Source of the DNA: Diphasiastrum complanatum
Lineage: Eukaryota > Streptophyta > Lycopodiopsida > Lycopodiales > Lycopodiaceae
DNA: 64,000 nt
Assembly (NCBI GenBank): GCA_029204225.1
Contig: CM055111.1
Coordinates: forward strand, 14,403,011-14,467,010
Direction of reading: 5' to 3'
This document shows, piece by piece, positions 46,958 to 57,912 of this stretch (its first letter is position 1; every line of letters begins with the position of its first letter). Position numbers and translations under genes: made by a program. The notes below the pieces were generated by a model, which saw nothing but the letters and a program-made list of their open reading frames with translations, was not told where the DNA came from and did no database searches.

Positions 46958-47349
46958 CCTTACTAATACCTTGGACTCTTTCTCTTGTTACTACACATGT
47001 GTCCATTCCGATTGTTGCTTGTGAAGGTTATTTCCTTATGCTTAAAGTTCCTTGGCATTCATGGTTGCTACATATCGCTGGTCCTCCTATGATGTTCTCG
47101 AGCTACTACTATGATGATGCCCATGTTGCCATGTTTTTGTGGTATTCCTATTTCATCTACATGTCTTTCGACATGATAAAATTTTCTTATGGCATTCTTG
47201 GGCCATCAAAGTGCCTTCAAAATACTTTATTATCCCTTGAATTCCTTTATGCATCGACATCAGTTTATAGTAGTTCCTTTTCTTGCTTTTGTAGTATAAT
47301 GATCTCAAATTTTGGGTAGCTACATTTGAGATACATTTTGATACCATGA

Positions 47350-47743
47350 TGTCATTTGAGGCATGTTCCTAACTTTGCCACTTATGTACCATATTTTTTT
47401 GAAGCCCAACATTGAGAGCCATCTTAAGTTGGAGAATTATAGACTATAATTACCAAAGCTATTGTTTGGGGTAATTGTTAGGGTCACTTTAAGGTTAGGG
47501 TACAATTGGGGCACCTTTGACCTAGCATGTGGCACAAGCTACCCAATTTAGTACAATTAGGTGTTGAAATATAAAGCCTCATTTACTTCTAGTGGCTAGG
47601 GGCTTATATGATTCTATGTTGTACATTTGTGCTTAAGCTTTTCTCGTATTGTTGATGCTTCCATTTTGTTTCCTTCAAGATTTCATATGTTGTGTCTGTT
47701 ATTGAGGTTAAGACACTTCATAGATAGACTTGTATGTTTATTA
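47350..47743 (+). repeat. Probable Copia 5' LTR (left edge approximate)
   Basis: This stretch precedes a Copia primer site and gag remnant. A TATA-like aaatataaagc lies at about 47567. The left boundary is a guess; no TG tip or duplication was confirmed. Confidence 0.4.
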
Positions 47744-47754
47744 TGGTATCAGAG
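47744..47754 (+). other. Primer-binding site, tRNA-iMet type (TGGTATCAGAG)
   Basis: An exact 11-nt match to the standard plant Copia primer site, about 105 bp before a decayed gag, on the same strand. Confidence 0.7.
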
Positions 47755-47859
47755 TTGTTTAGCTCGTCATTTGTAGAAGTTTGGAAACTTCTAGATCATT
47801 TCTGAAATTTATGTTTGAAGAGCTTAACTAGAAAGTGGTGCACTTTCTGTAGAGTGATT

Positions 47860-48214
47860 TGGGAGACGTTGAAGTCTATGTATGGGACCATCCATATGGC
47901 TAGAGTCCTCTATCTTTAGAATAAACTATGTGCAGTCAATATGGACTCCAAGGATTCAATTGATGAGCACATTACAAAGCTAATGCATCTTTGGAACCAA
48001 CTTGCTGTAGTTCGAGAGTCTATAATTGATAGCTGACATCTTTTCAGTTGCTTTGAGCAGTTTGTCAAATTATTTTCAAGGCTATGTCAGCCTCTCAATA
48101 AGAGAGAGACTTCCCTCATTTGGAGAGTTGCGTGGTTCACTCATGCATGAGAAATTGAGGAAAAACCTTTTGAAAGGGAATGTAAAGATGAGCGGGAATT
48201 TGCTTCAAAGATAA
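47860..48214 (+). pseudogene. Decayed Copia gag (UBN2 type)
   Basis: The frame reads WETLKSMYGTIHMARVLYL, a stop, then NKLCAVNMDSKDSIDEHITK, then LMHLWNQLAVVRESIID. After a frameshift near 48030 it continues DIFSVALSSLSNYFQGYVSL, then SIRERLPSFGELRGSLMHEK. This is the classic UBN2 gag pattern (short-loop D.SI.EH, LP.SF, LPSF.EL...L..E). The sequence ends in a Lys-rich tail and no zinc knuckle or pol follows. Confidence 0.75.
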
Positions 48215-48280
48215 ATAAGTGATTTTCCAAGGTTAGGGAAAAGGGCATATTTACCATCTTGAGCAACAAATGAGTCCGGT

Positions 48281-48526
48281 CAATGTTGCAGCAGAATGTG
48301 ATCCACTGCAAAATCATTCCAAAACGTTAGCGATTTGCGACCCGGATCGCAAACTTCTAACTCTCATGAAAAAACCTTTGATCTGATACCCATATTAGCA
48401 CCCCCTCAAAAAAATACAAAAAATTTGCATTCCAAGAAACCCTATTGGGAAATCCCGGATCACGTTTCGGATCATGATCCAGGAATGCGTTTTGGAACAA
48501 ATTCGGGATCATGTTCCGCAACATGG
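48281..48526. mobile_element. Possible non-autonomous hAT-like element, about 245 bp
   Basis: The left end CAATGTTGCAGCAGAATGTG matches the complement of the right end (CATGTTGCGGAACATGATCC, ending at 48525) over about 16 of 20 positions. Near both ends are gatcc/ggatc repeats (ggatcgcaaac, cggatcatgatccag). The tips resemble those of the MITE at 46785 (CATAGTTGCA). No intact target duplication is present, so the boundaries are inferred. Confidence 0.45.
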
Positions 48527-48582
48527 GCTGCATCCTTGATTCAGATGCAAGTTCCAAATTTACAAGGTTTTGATTCTTCATA

Positions 48583-48804
48583 TACGCTAAAAAGAAAAGA
48601 CAATTACAACTATTGCGAGAAATACGGGCCATAAGAAGCAAATTGAGGAAAGACAAGCAGCAAACATGTCACTTTGCTAAGAAGATTCCAAATAACAATA
48701 ATGAATATGATAGGGCGATAGAACGTGAACAAAGAAGAGAGAAGGAAATACTTGCGGAACAACTCTCCCGTTATTATGGGCTGCTATGTGCAAGAACAAT
48801 CTAA
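48583..48804 (+). other. Open frame encoding a charged helix; possible orphan exon
   Basis: The frame reads KKKRQLQLLREIRAIRSKLR and onward to EREQRREKEILAEQLSRYYG before a stop, with a heptad-like pattern of Leu/Ile. An AG (aaaaag) lies at its left edge. No family was recognised. It may be an exon of an unannotated plus-strand gene or a chance frame. Confidence 0.2.
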
Positions 48805-49198
48805 AAGAATGTAAATGCTAAATTATAATCACAGCTCAATCGCTCTGTCCAACAGGATCTTAAGCAAATCACTCATACTCAAAAACAAATGGATGAGTAC
48901 AATCCACCGAAGAGTGTGACGTATTACTGGAAATTAGATTCAATAAGAAGTTCAGTTTTAAAAACTTAGATTGATTGTGTGATGAAAAATGCAAGTTTCT
49001 TGGGCGTCAAAGACAGCCATCGTCTGATCAGAAACTGAGGAATCGTAGACGCTCGTGTTCTAATCAGAATGAGTAAACGAGCATGATCAAACAGGAGCAA
49101 AGTGCATTCAAATCACAATAAGCATTCATCTACGTTATACATAGATAGAAAAGCGTGTTGTTGCTATATTACACTAAAGCACAACAATGAGTTACGGG

Positions 49199-49956
49199 CA
49201 AGGTTGCAATCCGCGTTCCAGAACGCGATCCGGGGTTTCTTATTAGGGTTTCTCGGAACGCAAAAGAAAAAAAAAATTCTTTGTATAGTTGCCAATATGG
49301 GTATCATGTGAAAGGATATCAAAAAAAGCAATTGTTATGCAGATCTGTTGCTTGGTTTCAGATGGCTGCGGGCTACATTGATTAGACATCTGGACATCGA
49401 TAGATGGTTTAAGAAAACTGGCTGCATTTTCATATGGTTTTAGAAATTTGGACTGTGTAGTTTGCCGACTGTTTCAGGTGCAAAACACCAAAAAGTGTGT
49501 TTTCACTCAGGGAGTTGGAAGGCCAAATCATGAAGAGGCCTTACCGTCGGGGCCGGGGTCTACCGGCAGCCGCCAGACCCCACCGTTGACCCCCCACCGG
49601 GGGGCTACCGCCCCCCGGACCCTCTGTTCCTCGGGGGGCTACCGCCCCCCGAACCCCCTGTTTCAGCTATTCCAAAAGAAGTATACAATTACCGCCAATC
49701 TAAGGAAGGCTCCTTCTAACTCTTTCTATCATTTTCTAACAGAAAACGGAATAAGTAGATCTACAAACCATTGGCATCAGAACACCATTCAAAACTGATT
49801 TAGTTAGTGTTAAACTCAAAAAAAAAAAAATTGGCCATTACTCCTTTTTCCACAAAAAACAAAAGAAAAAAAAAATTTGCAATCCGGGTCGCGGATTGCT
49901 GACGTTCCGGATCGCACGATCCGGAACGTTTTTGCAGCGGATCGCGATCCGCTGCA
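49199..49956. mobile_element. Possible repetitive element with GTTGCA-type inverted ends
   Basis: The left end CAAGGTTGCAATCCGCGTTC and the complement of the right end (TGTTGCAGCGGATCGCGATC, ending near 49956) share TTGCA and palindromic gcgatcc/ggatcgc motifs. Flanks agttacgg and acttacga agree at six of eight positions. The interior holds the GC-rich hairpins at 49597-49651 and a PBS-like tggcatcagaac at 49770, so an LTR fragment may be nested inside. Boundaries are inferred. Confidence 0.35.
49597..49651. repeat. Pair of GC-rich hairpins (CGGGGGGCTACCGCCCCCCG)
   Basis: The 20-bp core, a 7-bp G/C stem (cggggg.../...cccccg) around ctacc, occurs at 49598-49617 and 49632-49651. The surrounding 49550-49665 is far more GC-rich than its neighbourhood. 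Comparable GC-rich hairpins are common in plant LTR R/U5 regions. Confidence 0.8.
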
Positions 49957-49967
49957 ACACAACTTAC

Positions 49968-50114
49968 GATGTTCTTCATGATGCTTTGACATTCAAATGT
50001 AGAATTGGACGGGAATGGATACCCTTTGATGTAGATTTTCTGGAAAGTCGATGAAGTCGATTCGTCTCTGTGTAAATTTGCAGATTGTCGAACTGCTTGC
50101 AGAAACCCGTGCAT
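49968..50114 (-). other. Possible minus-strand orphan exon with strong donor
   Basis: A frame from ATG at 50114 reads MHGFLQAVRQSANLHRDEST and onward to GYPFPSNSTFECQSIMKNI. It then meets a consensus donor GTAAGT at about 49968. The same stretch is also open on the plus strand (50051-50269) behind an acceptor-like tttgcag, so the strand is not certain. No family was recognised. Confidence 0.2.
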
Positions 50115-50852
50115 TTTATCACATATTATTCAAGGAGACAACTGTGTACTTAATTTCCAACAGAATACACTACACAATTATCAAGAGATTCAATGATCTA
50201 TGCAATCCAAGTGGAATCAAGCATCGGTTTGCTACTCCATCAATTCACCACACAAATGGGGACATTTAAGAGAAATTAAAAATTGGGATAGTAAACACAA
50301 GGCAAAAGAAAAGCCCAAAAATTGGATGAAGAGGGTTCTCAATGGCCCAATAAAAGCTTAAATATTGGAGAAGAAAGCTCTCTATATCAAGAAGAATAGG
50401 CTTTTAACCTTAGATTTTAGAGAACACCTATAGGAATCGAAATAAGTAGGTGTCATCTTTTGAAAAAAACTGTTCTTTACGAGCACTAGTCAAGATTTGT
50501 GTGTTGTTATTTGCACGACAATGTTTTCAATACGTGGGCACTATGGGATGAGCATATTCTCAACACCCTCGCATGACAACTTGGGACCTCCCTTATCCAA
50601 GGATGGAGGGAGCAAAACGTATTCCTCTCCCCCGTCCAATTTTGCCAACCTAAATTGATTGTCAAACTTTCTCTAACTTTATGAAATCTTACTTTCTCTA
50701 TCCATGATGCATAGTACACGCCATAGGAACATTGATGCACATTGCAACATTGGGTCTAATTTTCTCGAGCAATGCACAATGCACTCCATTGGAATGTTGA
50801 TACACATTGCAAACATCATGATTTAGAAAGCTTACCAATGGAGATCTCCTGC

Positions 50853-51700
50853 GAAGTAGCTTATTGACATTGGATAGTAGTTTAACCCACCCCCGCACAA
50901 GTGAGAATTTGCCATGTGTCAAATGACCACATGTATCAGTGGAGACATGGGAATTTGGCATTTCACAAGTACATGGCAAAAATCCGCAACCATTGTTCCT
51001 TGGCCTCGTATCCTTACGACACTCACTCGTTTGGGCCTAGCCACATGTTTTTTCTTTTTAAATTTGTGCTCCTTGGCAACCACTACTGATATGGCACCAG
51101 GGCAGCTTAGGATGCTATCCCACAAGAAATGCTTACAAATTTTTTTGACTAATAAAATGAAGACAAATACTCTTATCTCATGCGTAAATGACTACCATCG
51201 GATTTGGGCCCAAACATGAGTCCACTTGCAAGTGGGTGCATACAAGGCCCATCAATCCCTTAGGCCTGAGCCTACGCAAGCAATATGAAGTATGCAGAGC
51301 GCCTATGAAGTAGCTTATTCACGCTGGGTAGTAGCTTAACTTCGCCCAAATGAGAATTCGCCATGTGTCAAAAACAACCACATGCATCAATGAAAACATG
51401 AGAATTTCACATTTCGCAAACACCTGGTAGAAATCTGCAGCCACCATTTCTTAGCCTCGTATCATAAAGGAACTCATTTGTTTGAGCCCTTGGCCTGGCC
51501 ACATTTTTTTTTGTAAACTTGTGTGCTCGGGCAGCCACGAGGGATGTGGCAATGGGCACCCGGGCAAGCTTGGGATATTATCCCATAAGATGTGCTTATC
51601 TGATTTGGGCCCAATTTGAAATGCAGCTTACTTGCATCTGCATGCCTACAAGGCCCATGGATTCCTTAGGCCTGAACCTACACATTCTCTATGAAATATA
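50853..51700. repeat. Diverged tandem duplication, 454-bp period
   Basis: Unit 1 (50853-51306) and unit 2 (51307-about 51700) share blocks in the same order: gaagtagcttatt, gagaatt.gccatgtgtcaa, aaccacatg.atca, cctcgtatc, gcctagccacatg/gcctggccacatt, atctgatttgggccca-type and caaggcccat...ccttaggcctga. Divergence and indels are substantial. Not coding. Confidence 0.75.
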
Positions 51701-53008
51701 TATGAAGATTTAAGCTATCCATATAGTTAAATCTATTTTAGAGAGAGAGTGATCATAACCTATGTCACGCCTATATGTCACCTCTCCTCTAAAATAGGTT
51801 TTGATCACATGAATCCTAAAAGCAGTCTAAGGAATTATAAAGATATCGAGTTTTTGAGAAATCAATGAGTGTGTGCGCACAAGCACACACCCACCCACCG
51901 TCATCCACCTCCATTGCTAGTATATATTATATAGTAAACCTAAAAGTTTTGAGATGTAGTTATGAGACACGTGGCCTATTCTCAAGGCCTTGCGCATACT
52001 GGGCCAGGAAGAGAGGAGGATCAGCCTGCCCTGCATCAAAGCACCTACGAGGCTAAGAGTCTGCTACGGGAGATAGCGATGGGAGTCCGCTGTCTCGGGG
52101 ACGCCCGTAGATGCTGAGGGAGTATGAACATTCAAGGCAAAGGCCTGTCACACAAAAGCTAGCATATATTGCCTCTTACTTATTATGAAGATAAAGCCAG
52201 CATTGTAATTACTTGGGTCACGACAATGATTCACAGGAAACTCCACCGATCAGTATATATGTTCTCAGGCTACGATCTCAATGTACCCGCCGAAAGCCTA
52301 GTTCTCATGATTGCAGAAGTCGTAATTCACAACAATCTGATCTTTCCAAGTTGACAGAATAATATCTGTAGCTAGAATTCGATGGAACAAATCATACTAG
52401 GGAGAATAGAGAGTGCTACTCAACCTCCTCCGGTCGTTTCAAATATCAGGAAGCTGTACAGGGATATACTGTCCACGTAAATTGTTTGCTTATCATCAAA
52501 ATACTAAGCAAATCGAGATATGATTTTTCTTTGTAGCATCAAGGATTTGTACAAATTGCAAAGAGCTCAAACAAACTCGAACGAAGAATTTGATTAACCG
52601 GTTGATTTAAAGAAAACAGCGTCCTTATATACTTCATCAAACCTCAACTACGATCTGAAAGATGACGGCGCTTAACTACACAGTACCAACCGCAGAACTG
52701 TTATTGTTAAGTCTTCATCGCCTCGTCACTCACTCACTCAGGGCATCAAGCTGCAGATTACGACGCGGCGCACCTGCTTAATATGTCCCCGTACACAGAA
52801 ATCACTTAACAGATCCAAGAGAACGATGCTGATGGCTGAATCGTAATGGCAAAACAGCGAAAAACTACGCAAATATAAACCAAAACTTACAAACGCACAG
52901 AAGGAAGTCGTATGTTCTGGGAACCATAACTATGAGATGAAAACCAAAACTGCTTTCTCCAGCTATTAAAAGCATCCCCAAGGATTATATCGGTGAACCA
53001 ATAACAAT
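51701..53008. other. Spacer without recognised gene
   Basis: A moderately GC-rich patch at about 51960-52110 (ctgggccaggaagagaggag...gtctcggggacgcccgtag) may be an LTR or other repeat fragment. Nothing else was recognised. Confidence 0.4.
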
Positions 53009-53480
53009 GTGCTCATAAACGAAAAGATAATAACCAGAAACGAAACATCAGTCAAGACAAAAGAAAATATATCTAATCAAGAAAAAAAATACAAAGTATC
53101 TGAGCTATTATGTGCTCATGAAATGATATTCAGAGACAAAACATCAGTCAAGAGAGCCAGAAAACTTATCGAATCAAGACATCAGAAAAAAAACAAATCA
53201 TCAGAATTCGCACGTACTCATCAGTGAAAAGATAATAAACAGAAACAAAACATCAGCCAAGAGAACAGAAAATAAATCTGAAAGAGGAAAAAAAACCACA
53301 ACGTCAAAGTTAACATGTGCTCATCAATGAAAAGGTAATAACCATGAACAAAACATCAGACAAGACAAGGAAACATATGTAATCAAGAAAAAAACTAACA
53401 AAACATCAGAATTATCAGTGACAAGAGAAGGAAACACATGTAATAAAGAAAAAAACTAACAAAACATCAGAATCAGTGAG
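53009..53480. repeat. A-rich minisatellite array
   Basis: aaacatcag recurs about every 60-110 bp (near 53043, 53138, 53248, 53346, 53402 and 53463). Each copy is followed by variants of agacaa.gaaa...atgtaatcaagaaaaaaa. The last two units have a period of about 60 bp. The short plus-strand frame across it (53009-53227) is a product of the repeat and not a gene. Confidence 0.7.
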
Positions 53481-53542
53481 CAGATACCAATCTCGCCATA
53501 CATATTGAGGGGTAACTGAAACTCAATTCGTCAGGAACATTC

Positions 53543-53700
53543 GTGCTCGCTCCAATGGCAATCTTTCAGATTGATCCGGTAGTCTTGCCTCGTAGCAAAA
53601 ACGAGCTATTGCAATCTGTCTTGAATCTTGACGCAGCGAATCGGCGCATGAAAGCACTGGAGGCTGCAGGAGCAGCGGCATTTCTCTATTTTGTCTGTAA
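53543..53700 (+). other. Possible short exon, unrecognised
   Basis: The plus frame reads DPVVLPRSKNELLQSVLNLD, then AANRRMKALEAAGAAAFLYF, and meets a donor-like GTAAAG near 53697. The helix-prone composition is protein-like. The opposite strand is open too, and no partner exon was found, so this is weak. Confidence 0.2.
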
Positions 53701-54539
53701 AGTTTCTGACATTTTGGCAAAACTACTTTGTTATTATGCATGGTACAGGCATTAAAATCATGTACTACTCTCTTCTCAATTGTGTTTCTTTTGTGACAGG
53801 GAATTTTCGATAGATTTCCGTCGCTGGACTGCAAAGACGATTGACGTACGTCACACGCTCAGAATATAACGAGTTAAAGCGGAACAATAATACTACGGAA
53901 TGAACACGCAAATATAACCACAAAATCTAGAGACCATTTAATACTTCTAGAAACTATACTGAGTAGTAGGCCAATGTTCAGGAAGCCTCCTTGGAAGTTG
54001 CAGGTTCCTACATTTTCCTATACCTGGCTTTATGTATTGGTTTTTAGAAATTAATCCCAACAAATATAGAACATATCCTCCTAAATCCTACAATTATCAA
54101 AAGATTGTCTAAAAAATCCTATTCAAAATTATTTCGCGAGCTACAAAACCGTGCGAAATATTTGCTTGTCATTTAATTTCTTTTTTTGTCTTAAAAAAAA
54201 GAACAAGATATCAAATCGAAATCGTGAAAAAATTTTGCTTGCCATTTAATTTACTACACCTATTTTTTCTTGTCTTCCAACAAAAAAAACAAGATATCAA
54301 ACAAAATTTCACCATTGAGCTGACGTTCAAACTCACCATTGAACTATCGTTCAAACTTGCCATTGAACTATAAGTCATTTGATATGGCTTGTTTTTATGA
54401 CACACTTATCTACTTGCCAAAAATAGCACAAACACTATTTAGGACTTTATTGACAAATATGAAACTATCTCTAACTTGAGATTTCATGTTGGCCTCCAAA
54501 AATGCCAAATAACCAACAAACTAGTTGACAATTTTTCAC

Positions 54540-54725
54540 ACTCCCTCTTCAACTAGTTTTAAGATAGATTTAGATAGAACTCCAAGTGAGGTTCTATGTT
54601 TCATAAACAAGTCTTTTCCCAGAACTTTGGTGAAGATATCAGCCACACACTCCCTTTAAGAAACATGTTGAAGCTCCACCTGCTTTGCCATGACTTGTTC
54701 TCTCACAAAATGATATGTTTTCATG
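54540..54725 (-). pseudogene. 3' end of a minus-strand Copia pol, with polypurine tract
   Basis: The minus-strand frame reads YHFVREQVMAKQVELQHVS, a stop, then RECVADIFTKVLGKDLFMKH, then RTSLGV: the RNase H tail of Copia pol, parallel to that at 59150-59323. It is followed by the purine tract gaagagggag (54541-54550) and TGTGAAAAATTG, the likely 3' LTR start at 54540 running leftward. The pol part is cut at 54725, where the plus-strand element begins. Confidence 0.8.
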
Positions 54726-54929
54726 TAGCACCTTGAGAGACATTATACATACATTTCAATGTTTTCAAATCACCTGCTAAAGTCTCCAACTCCTGGAACA
54801 TTGAGAAGTCCTCCATTTATATGGTCCTTGATGATCCTAGGATAAGATGTCCTTGAGAATATCCATGATAATATATCATGATCCTCCTTCAGCAAAAGTC
54901 CAAAGAATTAAATAGAAGAAATATGGGTC

Positions 54930-55683
54930 AAAGTTAAAATGCTTCTATTGTGGAATCAAAGGGCATTTTGCTAATGAATGTTTGAAGAAGCAAAGAGATG
55001 AAGGTAGCAAACAAATCAAACTTACTATGAATGATGAGGATCTAGGTGGTTGTGATTCTCTTTTGATGTGTTTTTCAAGTCCAGTATCAAGTGAAGGTGA
55101 CAAAGATTCATGGTGGATTGATAGTGGAGCTAGTTCACACATGACTAGTCACAAGGAGTTCTTTACTTCTTTGGTCACTTATGATGGATCCAAGAAAGTG
55201 ATACGCATGGCCAATGGTGGTAAGTGTGTGATTAAAGGTATTAGTTCAATTTCTATCTGTCTTTCTACTAATAGGAAAGCAAGGCTCGATGGTATTCTTT
55301 ACATTCCTTCACTTTCAAAGAATTTGTTAAGTGTTGGTCAAATGATAGAGAAAGGATACATGGTAAAGTTTGGTGGTGATGCTTGTTTCATTATAAAGGA
55401 AGAAATATTGGTTGCTAGGGACAATAGACAAGGTATACTTTTCAAGCTTGATGTTTTTGTTATGGCTAACAAAAAGGATGGAATGGAAAAGGAGATTGGT
55501 CTTAACTTTCTAAAGTTCTCTTTTAGCATCAATAAGATTGGTGGATCTTGTTCAAGATCTAACAAGCTCCTTATGCTAGATCTAGGTCAAGATCTAATAT
55601 GCTTCTTGGAAATGTTCACTAACTTGGCTAGTTATGAGGATAATGAAGGTTCTTCATGGCAAGTGCAAGCATGCAAAAAGTAA
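54930..55683 (+). pseudogene. Copia gag knuckle, protease and GAG-pre-integrase
   Basis: The frame reads CFYCGIKGHFANEC (CX2CX4HX4C nucleocapsid knuckle, 54930-54971), then the aspartic-protease active site WWIDSGASSHMTS (55114-55152), then YIPSLSKNLLSVGQM (about 55300-55345), the start of GAG-pre-integrase. The usual LWH..LGH zinc-binding end is absent; the frame continues into unrecognised sequence. It is the start of the same reading frame that runs on, with a few stops, to 57483. The gag N terminus and 5' LTR are missing. Confidence 0.85.
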
Positions 55684-57483
55684 GGAAAGAGCTGACTTTA
55701 TCAATGTGGTAATAAAGGTTCTTCCTTGGAAAAGGTTGTTGCTAATGATTTCTTTGATCATATGGAAAAAGATGTTGCTAGGTGCATGCATAAAGGAGAT
55801 GGTTCTTCTACTTTTTTTTGTGATGAGTCCAAGAAAGTCATTTTTGCAGCAAGTGGAGTCACATGTCTTCATAAAGAGAGTAGATCAAATGGTTCTATCA
55901 TGAAAATTGGTGAGGGGGATAGTCACAAGTCAAGAAGAAGAGAAGTATGTGAAGAGTTCAAAGTAGGATGTACTTTGAACGATGTTATTGTGAATGATAG
56001 TGAGGAAGAATCATTATCATATGAGTCATTACCTAAAACATTGAGTAGAAGTTTTTGTTTGAAAAAAGAGAGTACTTCAATCATCCTTATGTTGAAGGTA
56101 CTAATGATTTTTTTCATGGCTTCTAATGTCTTTGAGGTTTCTACTTCTTATGATACAATCATTAACAGGGTGTCTTATGAAGTAAAGGAAAATGGAAGAT
56201 TGGTTCTTGGGAAGATCCAAGGCATGGATCTCACATCTTCATCAACTCAAAGGATTCTATGATTATGAATTGATCACTCATGATCGAGATGGCAAAAGGC
56301 TGGTTGGAGAAGACTACATGGAACAAATCAAAAGGCAATTTCTTCAAGGCAAAGGAGATCTCATTGGTGAGATTATTGAGGTTTGTTATGGACTCAAGAG
56401 GGACAGATTCATTAGGCTTGATATGCATTTTCACCTACCCTACTTCATGTTGGATGGAAAGTTTGGAATCTATCTTTTGATCTATGATGGTGTATTGTTT
56501 TCACTAACATTTGTGAAAGATCAAGATCAAGCCTTGATGAGATCTTGTTGGATCTAGATCATGTGTTTGAGAGAGAGTATTTTCAGAGGTTCGGGTCTGA
56601 ATATATTCATATCTTTGATGTTCAAGAGAAAGATAAGCAAGTGGAAGCGACTCACTTTGCTTTACTCACATATTTTGGAGAATCTTCTTGTGTAGATGAT
56701 GCTATGCAAGTAGATATTGGTTCTCATGGTTTTACAGCAACTAATGGATCTGAAAAAAAGGTCTTAGTCAATGGCTATAATGTTCAAGTTGAAGATCAAG
56801 AGTTTGATCTCAAAGGGCTTCAACAACACAAAAGGGAAAGGGGCAATTCGGAACTAGTCAAGAGCGTCAAAGGAGGGTAATTTGACAAAGATGTTTTGGA
56901 TCTATTTTTGCAGGTGTATGAAGACTCAAGTAAGGTCAAAATAATATCAAGGAAGTGTCATTCAAGTTTCTTGTACTTCTTCTATCTCATGTTTGAGCAA
57001 TTTCATGTGAATATGTGCAAATTGTTAAGATATGGTGAAACTAGCTACATTGTTTTGCATCATTTTGATGTTGAAGTTGTACTAGCATTCTTGGCTGGTT
57101 TTCCTAATGGAAATGAAGCTTTTGGAGGTTAATTATGTCACTCATTCATGGCCAAGTCATCAAGTGTTGATGATATCTTGTGGCAAGATGGCAATGGAGA
57201 CTCATTCATGGAGTTTTATGGTGGTGGAGACATATCAAGAGAGGACAAAGATGGAGGAGACAAGCAAGCAAGTGGTCATCACTCACATTTATTGTTTGTT
57301 TGTTATAATTTTTCAAAGAGTTTAGATTTGGAAGCATGGTGGAATCATTTCATTTACATTCTATTTGGTTCTTCATGTTCTAGTTACATCTTGATGTGTA
57401 AAATTGATGTAAGAAATATTGAAACATCCAAAGTGGACAGTATTCTCTATATTAATCATGGAAGCTACTTTAGAACCTTATAA
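55684..57483 (+). pseudogene. Unrecognised reading frame in Copia element, replacing IN-RT-RH
   Basis: Frame 1 (shared with the knuckle/protease ORF) is open in blocks 55726-56262, 56545-56880, 56896-57132 and 57148-57483. A frame-2 block bridges 56192-56557. That is roughly 600 codons with only a handful of stops and two frame changes. Recognisable phrases such as DDE integrase, YVDD or RNase H motifs are absent. The protein is acidic/mixed-charge (VNDSEEESLSYESLP, ITHDRDGKRLVGEDYMEQIK, DDAMQVDIGSHGFTATNGSE). It ends about 200 bp before a Copia 3' LTR. It may be a captured gene, an extra retroelement ORF or a very diverged pol. Confidence 0.5.
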
Positions 57484-57683
57484 AGAAAGATATACTTAGG
57501 ATGGAGATCATTCTAAAGTTGGATCAAACTAGTATGGTTAAATCCTCAGTGTAATCAAGTTTAACTAGTTTAGTCATATTTTGGTTAATTGTAATATTAG
57601 GCCAATATGCATTTTAGACTTAGAGATAAACTTTATGAAAATTATTTTAGTCAAAGTTCATTTGGATTACCACTTTTGAAAAG

Positions 57684-57841
57684 TGTGGGAAAGTTAGGAG
57701 GTCGAGTTTCAACACATTCAAATTTGAATGTTAGATGCATTCAATCTAGTCATATTGTTGATAGGGTTTGTTATGGAGGAAAACCAAGATTCATTAATGA
57801 GAAATGGATCTGGTATAAAAGGATGTAAACTCGTGGGAAGA

Positions 57842-57912
<71 letters not shown>

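Noticed and set aside
47340..47347. gataccat as a minus-strand primer site
   Set aside because: Only eight bases match, and the minus-strand sequence beyond it has no gag pattern.
53523..53834. 103-codon minus-strand frame
   Set aside because: Composition looks like the shadow of the plus-strand frame at 53543, and no splice or family support was found.
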